Shown here one piece after another: positions 38,901 to 50,000 of a DNA stretch of 64,000 bases (within the stretch, counting starts at the first letter, position 1; each line of letters begins with the position of its first letter). The DNA is from Enoplosus armatus (Eukaryota; Chordata; Actinopteri; Centrarchiformes; Enoplosidae), in NCBI RefSeq assembly GCF_043641665.1, contig NC_092196.1, forward strand, positions 14,009,692-14,073,691. Direction: 5' to 3'. The notes beneath the pieces are model-generated. The model saw only the letters and a list, made by a program, of their open reading frames with translations, searched no databases and was not told the DNA's origin. The position numbers were made by a program, and so were the translations under genes.

Positions 38901-40453
38901 GATCTGCCCTACTGAGAGCCACCACTCTACTTACACACAGTGGTTACAGTATTCAGATGGCTCAGTGAGAACGTAAATATCCTCATTATTAACCATTAAA
39001 AAGCCTTAAACTACCATCCCTCAACCACTGGGCATCAAACGGACCTCATAAAGCATCAATTTCTCAAAGTTAATCTGGCTAATAGCCTCAAAGACATTAG
39101 TAAAAAGTATTTCATGAAATATCTTCACAAATATAATGCAATACAATAAACTATGCATTACACTTGGGTGCAGTAGTAGGATGTGACAGCTTTAATGGGG
39201 CTGTTATAATGTCTGAGAATGTGGCCATTAACATGATTACTGATAAATCCAAAAACATAATGTACTATAGTCCAAACTAGTGTGCCTAAAATCTGCAAAG
39301 TGCATTGAAACGTACGGATATTCATAGACTTTTTATGAATAGCATAGATCAACAGAGCCTGTGAGGAAAGGTAAAGCATTTGTTAAGAAAATGTTATGTT
39401 TTGTGCTGTGATAAAAGTTTGGGAAAATTGATGATAAAGGTATAAAGACCAAATACATTTCGTGATTCATCAACAGGACTGACACTTATTTTGACTTACT
39501 ATGACGGTGCTTTTGCTATAACTTTAAGATGTATTGTTCCAGGTGGGTATCATGCAGAATTTCCCCTCCTGAGTATCATTGGTACAAATCTGTACAAGGG
39601 CAGGATAATATCTGCATTGTGCCTCTAATTCATGGTCTGACTGAACTGATTATTTAGACCAGATTGCATTGGAAGATGATTCAAAATTCACCCACATCCA
39701 CTTCTGAGAGGGTGGCCGCGAGCCTTGGAGCAAATTAGACGAGTCCAGTTCAATCTCTCTATGGGGAATTAAAAGGGCATCTGCCACTCTGCACAGCTCT
39801 CTATTAGCAGCAAAATGACAGTCTTTAATGTTGAATCTTGGCATGCAGGAGTTCACATCAAAAAGACTGTTGAAAAGGCCAAAGACCTATTTTTCAGAAT
39901 ATGGTAGGCTGTTGAGAACTCTTAACTAAGTGGTTAATAAAAATAAAGTAAACAATGTACTTCAATAAAAGGTAAAAGTAGGTAAGTTAAAATATAGTCT
40001 GAGTAATAGTTACTGCTTTAATTTTTTACAAGGAGGGAGGGGGTAAATAAAACATGTTATATGATGATGATAATGTATATGATATTAGCCGTGTGTACTA
40101 CCGATTGTCAATTACAAATATACAAACACTTTCAGTTGTGTAGCCTCAATACAATCAACCAGAAAAGAGGAAAAAAACCCAGACAATTAAACAAAAGTGG
40201 CCGACAATAAATAAAAAGGCGTATGGACACCATGGTGGCTGCAACAAACATTAATGAACTGCAGAAATTAAATAATCTTCTTATAGAATTAACAGCAGAA
40301 TGAAGCATCTCCAATGCGGACAGCAGATGTATGAGCCTATAACCCCACAGCAGCTCCAGCCCACAAACACACAGTGAAGCAAAAAGAGAACCGCAACAAT
40401 TTTAACACCCCGTGTAGTGCACACAACCGCGCGCGCGCACGCACAACAGCAAT

Positions 40454-40466
40454 GTTGCTATGCAAC
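40454..40466. promoter_or_regulatory. RFX X-box-like palindrome
   Basis: GTTGCTATGCAAC contains inverted half-sites GTTGC and GCAAC, close to the RFX-family X-box consensus. It lies in a locally CpG-rich stretch (cgcgcgcgcacgcac at 40427-40443). No adjacent gene start is recognised, so the function is unproven. Confidence 0.35.
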
Positions 40467-40612
40467 GCAGCGGTTGTTGAAACAGAGTCTCAATGAGTTT
40501 GTTATTGTTCTCACCTGTCTGAAGGCATTCTCAGAGACTGTGCACCACGAAGTCCTCCACAATCTGCTCTACGGTATACTTCTTTGCTCGTTTATTCAAA
40601 TCATGATATATC

Positions 40613-40898
40613 CAGTCCACCCAGCCTCTCTGTCGCACTATAACCAGTCCACTCAGCCTGTCCCACTATAACCACTCTCTAACGTCTCTGTCCCACTATA
40701 ACCAGTCCACTCAGCCTGTCCCACTATAACCACTCTCTAGCCTCTCTGTCCCACTATAACCAGTCCACTCAGCCTGTCCCACTATAACCACTCTCTAGCC
40801 TCTCTGTCCCTCTATAACCAGTCTCTAACGTCTCTGTCCCACTATAACCAGTCTCCAGCCTCTCTGTCCCACTATAACCAGTCTCCAGTCTCTCTGTC
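40613..40898. repeat. Minisatellite with 58-bp higher-order and 30-bp monomer units
   Basis: Every unit ends in a cccactataac-type phrase. The phrase cagtccactcagcctg starts at 40645, 40703 and 40761, exactly 58 bp apart. The 58-bp unit is made of a 28-bp and a 30-bp subunit. From about 40815 the array changes to plain 30-bp monomers (tataaccagtctccagcctc type). Unit variants differ by single bases (gcactataac, cctctataac). On the minus strand the 30-bp units keep a frame open that encodes repeated ERLETGYSGT. I read this as a by-product of period 30 rather than a gene. Confidence 0.93.
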
Positions 40899-43800
40899 AC
40901 GCTGCGCTCCTCAAATCCAAAAAGTTTTGAGCTGAAAACAGTGACAGGAATTGTCAAAAACAGCAGAAAGTTACACCTAACAGTTCCTACGTGAACGTGG
41001 AAGTTACTGCCGGAGGATCCACCATGTGCATGTTAGCATTTAGTGCGTTAGCTGGACCCAGCATGCACCTGTTGGTCACGCAACATTGTGGGTGTGCACC
41101 TACACACACCGGGGTGACGCGTTACAGAAAACTGTTCAACCACTCATGAAACGACACAGGTTGCACAACTTAATGTGTTTGGTTGGTGTTACAGTTTGCA
41201 TCAGGTTTATCATAAAGTGTAGCTGGTAACTGGGTCCTTGGTCAGGACAGTCCAGAAGACGTTAGAAAATCTCCAATATGCACAGAAAGAGTGCAAAAGG
41301 AAGCAACACACAGTCTGAACGTCTGAAACACGCAGACGTTTGTATTGAGTGGTCAACGATTGCTGCTGTTATCTGTCAAAAAGTGTACCTGTAATGCAGA
41401 CTTCACAATATTTGTAAACATGTCAATTATAAAGCAATTCAATTGAATAACATTTACCTGTTGATTTAAAATGATGATAGAAAATGTACCTGTGTGTACC
41501 ATGTGTTTGTGAGAATTTCTGTTCATACCATCTAATAATCCAGTCCTATATGATTAAAACTAACACAGTCTAAAAAATTCAGGTTTTGGACCTGGGAGGT
41601 TAGAGACGGTATTGCAAAGTATTTTTCTGTTAATGTAAAACATGGTTTGATCATTTGCCCTGGAGCGGCCCTCTGGCTTTGGTACTGTACATGTAAACCA
41701 GCATCGTGTTCAAAATGCTTAAATCAGCATCTTTAAGAGTTTCCCTTAAACTTGGCGAATTTGCTGAGTAAGTGGATCCGCCTTAATTTCCAACCCAATA
41801 ACAGGAGGCAAATTGTTGTTCCACATTACACCTGATAAGAATAATTCTCAACACTGGAAATTATCTTACACCTATTGCCGTCCCTACTGACAAACTGCCT
41901 GCCCTAATCTGCACCACCAAGAAGAATCTTTACAAATACATTTTTTTAAGATAAGCAAACATGAAAATTGCACTTGACGCGAAAGATGCACTATTGCATC
42001 TACAGCTATAGATTGTGAGAATTAAAAAACAAGGTGGTGCAAAAGGGACATCATTACATCCAATGGACATCCGATGTTTCCAACATTTGCAGTTTAATTT
42101 ACAGGAAGAGCTCGTTGGGTGATGGTGTAATACTCACTTTTCTCCACTAGATGATGCTATTTCACTATGACAAGACCTTCACAGTGAGCAGCAACACACC
42201 ATTTTGTTTTGGCACTAACTTTTGGCACTAACTTTTGGCACTAACTTGAGTGTAGCTTTGAGGCACATTCTTACCAAAACATAGTGGATTAAAAGCCTCT
42301 TTGAGACTTTTTTTGAAGCACAAAAGAGTAGCCACAACCAAAAACAAAATTACAAAGCACAGGAGCAGCAACAACTAAACTTGTTTTCTGTTGCTGTAAA
42401 AGTTTGTTTTCATTTATTTTGTATTTCTAATCAGCCAGTGTTTCATCTATAAATTAAAGCCTTCAATTATACATTGTGAAGATATTAATTTATATGGTCA
42501 TAAAATGTCTGATTGGCCCTTTAAACACACTGTGTTCAAATTAGAGGCTACACATTTACAACATTATTCAGTGTCAGAAAGCTTCTGGATGTGTTTTTGC
42601 TGTGTCACATTCAGAAGACCACACACCAGTCATCAAACAAAAAGATGCTACAAAGCTACCATCGTCCTCCACCCATGTTGTTATATCCTCTTTTTGCTTC
42701 AGTAATATTGTTTTTAAGTGACACAGCAAAATCTTCAGTAAGATTTGGACACTGGGACTGACAAGGAATAATTACGCAACTCTTATATTTCTCCTAAAAA
42801 TGTAAAGAATCTCACTGAAGAGCAACAAAGATCATCAACATTTGACGTATTTCACTGAGGAATTGCCGCCAAACTATATAAGTCATAGAATTGTTAAAAG
42901 TTGACAGCATAATTCAAGCAGCAACACAAAAAGTCTTCAGTAAGTGTGACAAGTTTGTCACCACTTCCTCCACTGCGAATAAAGGCGTGAGATAGAGTTG
43001 CAACAACATGAGCCCAGTTCCTCTGTATGCAGAAAAACTATTTTTTCACAGCTATATAAGGGAAATGTCACTTTGCACATATTGTGGCATTCAGTGCAGA
43101 GAGGCAAGGTGCTGTACACTGCATTCAAAAGCATGTGCTGGGTTATTGGTGTCGTTCTCACAACATTCAACATTCATCATGCACTTAAATAAATTGGTTC
43201 TATTAATAAAGACAGGCAAAGGTTTTTTCTCGCCTGGTTTTAAGCTTTGACCACTGGCAAAGACCCACCAGAGGATGTCAGTCTGCACTCTGAAGTAAAA
43301 TAATGTGGCATGAGGTCAGGAGCTAACTTCATACCAGCCATGAATGTGACCATTACAATCTTAAACTCAACTACACACAGTTCTAGTGTTAAATTCACCC
43401 TGCTGATCCTCTTCCCTTGTGAAAAGTCTAGCTGTGGCTTTCTGAACTATATTTTAGTTTAGGCAAATATAAAGCAATGAACCGTCTTTCTGCTCCTGGC
43501 CCTTGTTAAAAGAAGAGAAGCAGAAGGGAAAAAAGGGGAAATGGAATTTTGACAGTAAAACTATTTTTATGGTTTTACTGACTTAAGGTTTCCAACAGAG
43601 GAAATGTCACACACAGACAAGTAGGAGAGAAGAAAGAAAGTTTGACATTCTGACTTAAGTTGACTATCAGGCCATATTTTTCTCTCTCTCTGCTTCCATA
43701 TAAAAACAAGAATGGTATGGTATGGTGGCAGGATCTAATAGCTCTGTCAGCATCATCCTCATGTGGTTCATAAAGTAAAAGACCAGCTTTTTGCTTAACC

Positions 43801-46171
43801 AACAGCCACCTACTGTAGTGAATGTTTCAAACATGGTGTGGTGTGGCAAAACTATCCAGTGTGTGCCATCCAGTCATTTCCAAAACACACACAAGCTTTT
43901 CAAAACATATTTGTCAAGGTGGACAGATTATGGCAGCTGGTACAAGCAAAATTATTATAAAATATGAAAGCCATTATTATAATTACTTCAACATTATTCC
44001 ACACTGCAGCAGTCATAAGGATTACATCATCAGCGTAGCAGCTTTGGAAATATTTATTGATGCACTTCAGACAGCAGCTGTCTTTGAAAATAGAACATTT
44101 TGAAATGACTAAGTCTCAGTCATCACTGTAAGACAAGTGGTTTGACCAGACTACTCAATCTCCACTCTGACCTTTTTGTTCAGGGTTTGTCAGGAAGTTG
44201 TTGAGACAGCTGGGCCACACTGAGGTCCCCCTTCATTGTTTGAGAATTCAGAAAGAAACAAAAAACAAAACAAACACAGCCAACACAAAACATCCAAAAC
44301 TCTATATGTACACTATCTTGATATGGGCAGGAAGAAGGTCTTGAGATAACAGGATAAGCCCTGGATGCTTGCCATGATCATATTGGCTGGAAATCACTAT
44401 TTGAAAAAGAAGCCAGAATTAAACTGTAGCAAGACACCACAGTTCAGTTAGCCAACTCAAGTGGATTATAGAGAATGTGATATTTGGCGTCTGGGCTCTG
44501 ACCTCATCACTCCTTGCAAGGATTCATCATCAAGTTTAGCACAGCTTAGCACACACAGAGCCTTACAATGACTATAATATGGATTCTGGTGTGTGGGCCA
44601 GTGGCATCAGTTGCTGCTCATTTTAAATAAGCCACCTTACCAGAAAGGGTGTGCTCATGTGTTGCACTGACTCAAGTACATTTCTTTATTATGTGTGACC
44701 CCTTTTCAATCATTTGTAATTATACTATAAATAAACTGCATTTTGTTGCCTTCATGTAAGACTTGCATACTGTGCACTTGATTATGATTCAACTGTGTGA
44801 AAAAGAGTGCAGTAATGTATATTTTATCTCAGGCACTCCATTCCTGGCTTAAGCTGTCACCTGAGAACAGGGCATTGGAAATTACATATGCTGTAATGTA
44901 AGTTACTGTGAGTCCCCATAAATATTGTCTTTATGAAAGTGGTGCTAGAGTTACAGCTGTTTTGTGTTGTTATTCATAGCCCCCTTTAAAAACGGCTCAG
45001 GTTTCCTGTCTTCACAGTCTGCTTTTTGATTCAGTCTGTGTTTCATCTTGTTTTTACTCTGACCAAGGACTCATCCACCAATATCTACTCAACCCTACAA
45101 CTACACAGAGACCAAGCTGTGGGACAGAAAGCTTCATTACTTTATCAAAACTGTCACATACTGTATAACCACATGGTCACCAAATGTTGTTTTATGTTTG
45201 TATGATGGTAACTTTGAAAGAACTTCTTGAGGATAAAAATTTTTAAAAACATAGAATAGTTCCTCCAGATTGAACGTGAGCGCTTTGATTCTTACAGTAA
45301 TGTCTCAGAACTTATTTTATTACTCCAAGGTCATTAAATACAATATCGATTACTGTTTAATTTATTATTCATTTGGAGGGAGAAACCTTTTGACTATGTC
45401 ACTGGAGGAACAAATTAGTCATTTCTTGTAAAATAAAAAAAAAGACTCTCTCCGAATACATATAGGCCTATTTACAGGCAGGGGGTTTTTTATAGGTCAT
45501 GCTAAAGTCAGTACATTTCAAGGTCCCTCTGTGAGCATGCTCTGTAACACAGCTATAGTCCCTTAAGGCCTGCGATCTGTCACCTCCATGTTCCCAGGCC
45601 TACAATGCCCAAAGCCCACCTCATTGTTTAGAAGTGTGAAATAATGCAATATCCACCCTGCCTGTCAGTGAGCCTTGGGACAGTGTGTTCAGACCTGAAA
45701 ATGACCTTGCCACAGCGAGCTGGAAAAAAGAAAAGTTGCTGAAAATGTAACAATTTGTTTTGTTCCACTAGGTTGCTCTTATAAATGCGTACAGCGCGTC
45801 GGCATTTCCTCACTATTTTAAAGCTCAAGCCAGTACAACCCACACAAGTCTGCAAAGTCATGTATGGCAGGGGTGGTGCCGTGTGACACTGTTCACTGTG
45901 AAGTAGTAGTGAACATCAAAAATGTTTGAAGAAGAAAAAACATCATGCATCTTCACGCAATACGGCTCAGAATTGTATTTCCTCTTACATTACATTCATT
46001 TGACAGACTCTTTCTGAAACTCGTGGTAATAAAGGTCTTGGTTTATAGTCGCAGTTCTCACTATTTTTTGTTGTTTTTCAGAAAACATTAATCCATGACC
46101 GAAGTAATTTGATTCACCTGCCCTTTAATTGAAAAGAAGTACAGTAGGTCTGCCTTCAGGGAATGGGGAAT

Positions 46172-46214
<43 letters not shown>

Positions 46215-46600
46215 TTGCCTGTTCTTTGTTCACTTCTTTCCAAATTAAGCTCAACATTGTTGCCATAGTTACATTGTCTCAGACAGACACTCTCAAAGAC
46301 AAAAGACATATGTCATTGCCATAGTTAGCAGGCTGTGCCCTAAAATTCTGCCTATGGGAGGGATAGCTGGGTTTTGTAAGACAATGACCAGTCTCATAGT
46401 CCAAACTCCACTTGAGCCCCTGTCTGTCCCCTGATCACAGAGTCCAACAGAGAAATACAGAGATATGATCAAAAACAGGGAGAGAGACAGAAATTACCTG
46501 TGCAAAAACACTGTTTAGTAACACATTGCTGTCATGGGAATAGAGTTGGGTGAGCCGGCATAGCTATTTCCTCTCACTGTCGCCCCACCCCAAAAGCAGC
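40899..46600. other. Non-coding sequence upstream of adgre5
   Basis: No exon is supported. Contains a short 14-bp tandem triplet (ggcactaacttttg, 42211-42248) and the TA array at 46175-46213. The remainder is AT-rich with short frames only. Confidence 0.5.
46175..46213. repeat. (TA)n microsatellite
   Basis: About 19 TA units, roughly 830 bp before the adgre5 start codon. The minus-strand Tyr-Ile run is an artefact of the repeat. Confidence 0.95.
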
Positions 46601-46799
46601 AGAAGTAACTCCTGGCTGTACTCCCCTACAAACCTCTGTGTCAGAGGCGTGACTCAGAGAGAGAAAAAGAAACTCCTCCCCAGAAAATCTAGTCATCTCA
46701 GCATGTCACCTCAGTAGTGAGAGCAGATGAAGATTCAAAGGGGAGAAAGAGACAGAAACAGGGAGAGTGAGAGAAAGGACAGGTCATTGTATGAGATGA

Positions 46800-47042
46800 G
46801 AGACTACTGATTCCAGCATTTTTATATATATTGTATTTGCTGGTATCAGCATATACTGTAGCTATTTTTTTCCCCACCCATTAACTTGACTGGTGGATAC
46901 AGATTTTTTTTCCTTTACGTTTCTTAAGTTAAAGAAACAACTGGGGCAACGTTGGAAAAAGAGGAGAAGCGAGTTCCCAGGTTTATGTTTTGGTAGTTTT
47001 AACTTTCCTTATACAGATCTGGACAGTGTTTCCCTCTTCACC
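46800..47042 (+). promoter_or_regulatory. adgre5: Probable adgre5 promoter/5' UTR
   Basis: The sequence immediately before the adgre5 start codon has no upstream coding frame joined to it. The start is in good context (ttcaccATGG). No clear TATA box is seen at a convincing distance. The transcription start is not determined. Confidence 0.4.
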
Positions 47043-50000
47043 ATGGCGGTCAGGTGGAACCTCCTGATACTGGGTGAGTCACATCTGTCATCCATTTGCA
47101 GAGTAGTTGGGATGGAAAATCATCTGTTGAGAAAGTTTGAAAATGTTCTGTGCTCCAAGGAGGGAAACTAACTAGATGCAGTAGGTATTCATATCTGTGT
47201 CTGTTTTCTGGGTAATTTGAAGTCCACTCTGACATTTTAGACAGATGTTGTACAACACTTTTAGTATAAACATACTATATACTGTAATTAAACTTATACA
47301 TTTTGTCTTTGTTGTGATTTACAGATTTAAAATACAAGTACATTATTAAAACAAGAATAAAAAGGTAACTGTAACAGACAAAATGAAAACAATTTAACTT
47401 TAATTTTAACTCTAAGTTTTATTACTTTGTTTAACAACTTTCCACTAAGATAAAATCTGCCAGCAATCTTATCTTGAGTCTCACCTGCAAAATTATAATA
47501 GTGAGAAACTCAAACTGTCACAGTTCTTAATGAGAGCGTCTCTGCAGCAGTCAGAGCCTGAAGCCTAAGGGTGGGAAAGAGCCCAAATAAATTAGGAGTA
47601 AAGGAAGGAGAATGATGCTGAACACAGCAGCTTTTCTTCTAACAGCCTGCTATCTGGGCCCCACTGCACAGAGGACCTCTGTTCTTCTGCTTTTAAAGTG
47701 ATATTCATACACTATGAGCTCATCGCACAGCACCCACATTACTTGTCGCCTGATAGTGAACACAGTTGCATCTGCCCTCAGAGGAAGAAACTCTGTGTGT
47801 TGCCATGAGATTCTATCTTGTACCAATGAAACCACTGAAATATTTCATAATGTCATAATCGCAATCTTAGAAAGCCATATGAAGAACTTGATCTACATCT
47901 TAATATCAGCTATCCAGGGAGTGAAAAAAAGTTATCTGACATCGCTCTCGGAAGTTACTTCTACATTATGTAAATTAGTTCTTCAAAGACATGCTGTACT
48001 TACTTACCCTTAATATCTACTGTATCTAACAATTTTTATTGGGAACTATTTTCCTCCAAAGATAAAACAAATAGTGAAATTGTTGACATGGAGGTTTTTT
48101 TCAAGTAAAAAAATTTATTCACCTCCAATTTATTAGTGTTCCAGCAAATATCTTAAAATGTCAACAAATAATGTAAAAATGCATGGCTGGATACCACTAT
48201 TGATTACTGAATACTATTACTGATTACTGAAGAGGGAATATGCCTCTTTGTGATTTCAATGAATTGACCCTTTAGTTAACAATGAATTAGATGCTTCTAT
48301 TAAGGATTATACTGAATTCATTGAAGTGACATTGGAAAAAAAGTGTAACTGGACTCTTTCTTCCTGTTTCCATATACTGTACTTTACACCCACCTGGTGT
48401 CATTTAGGCGACCTCAGAGGGCTGACTATGCACTCTTACAGCCTCAGGATGTAATGCTATTTTGTGCTTGTGCCATGCCAGCTGATGTTTCCTCACACAT
48501 AGGAAGCAGAGTTCTCCAGACACCCATGTGTTGTTCATTTTGAATTATGGTGCAGATGCTGTTGGAACAATTTGAGGAAATGAGAGTAGAGAATGAGGGA
48601 CTCTACTTTTTCTGCAGAGGCCCTTTTAAAATTCAGAACTTTTCTGGTTTTGTTTATGGGGTCAAACAGATCCTTTAATGTTGCTGTTGCGACACTGAAA
48701 TACGGATTAATACAAAGGAGTTAGTAGATAAAGCATGGGTGCCGGTGTAGCAGATGTTGCATTAATGTTCAGATGGTTGGGAACTGTAGAGTGACAGTCG
48801 CCTGCTTGCTTTCCAGCTCTGCACCTCTCCTTCATTGTGGTCATGTCGAAACCATCCTGCCCTAAAGGATTTAACATTGTGGTGCAAGAATGCATTGGTA
48901 AGAAAAGCAAACTTATCTATCTAATATATAGCCCTCCGTGTTGTGGCATGTGTGCGTTTTTAGGCCGTTTATCATGAATTGCTCATCTTTGCATTTAGAA
49001 ATTAGAAACTGAAAATATATAATATGGTTTGCTAAATTGTTTATGTGAAATTAAATAACTTACAGGCCATACTCATACGTTTAGATCTATCTCAAACACA
49101 TTTTTATTGAAGCACTTCTTTACATGATTTCCATCTTTTTCCTGTGTCTTTAATTAAGATGATGATGAATGTGCTATTGATGAGGACGACCCTGATTATA
49201 TTGGGCCATGTGGAGAGAATGCCGTCTGTTTCAACACAAATGGCAGCTTCTACTGCCAATGTGCTGATGGCTTCCGATCATCAACAAAGACTGTGAATTT
49301 TTCAGCTGAAACATCTGCAACGTGTAAAGGTAAGTTATGTTGCCTATTGTAAGTGATGGCACAGACTCTGAAACCAATTTTATTGAAGTTTTACTGCTGC
49401 ACTCATCTAATCTAAATATCTGAATATAAAACTCATGTCTTTATCTTTTGCATTAAGATATCAATGAGTGTTTGGACAACAAAGACAAAGACATCTGTGG
49501 ACCTAATGCCAAATGTTTTAACACGATTCCACATTATTCCTGCATTTGTGATGATGGATTCATTTCCACTACTGGAGTGGAACGTTTTCGCCACGGTGAC
49601 AACGTTACATGTAGAGGTAAGATGCTTATCATTATCGGTCTCACCATAAGAAAATACTGTGGTAGGTTATCTACAGGGTATGTATGTGTAATTGTTCTCC
49701 CCATGTACTGCAGTGACATGATGTTAGTGTGATTTCTTTATGTGTTTACGGTTAGAAAAAACCTTTGCTGAGTGATGGTTTCCTTTCTCAGCTATTTTTT
49801 AATGTCTACTTCCTGCTCAAATAGACGTTGACGAATGTCAAGAAGAAAAAGTTTGTGGTCAGAATGCAACATGCATCAACACACCAGGCAGTTATCACTG
49901 TGTCTGTAACGCTGGCTTTGGACTGAAATCTGGCAAATCTTACTTCTCTGGGAATCCGGAGCAATGTGAAGGTGAGAGCTATGACATGATGCTGCAAAAT

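Larger units (their letters stand above)
33481..40400. other. Non-coding sequence, no supported gene
   Basis: AT-rich. It contains a long CA array (34457-34505), a (GTCT)n run at 35903-35923 and purine-rich sequence at 36050-36200. A TAAT-rich block at 37201-37320 is a possible conserved element. Open frames of up to 135 codons here overlap repeats or each other and show no domains. Confidence 0.5.
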
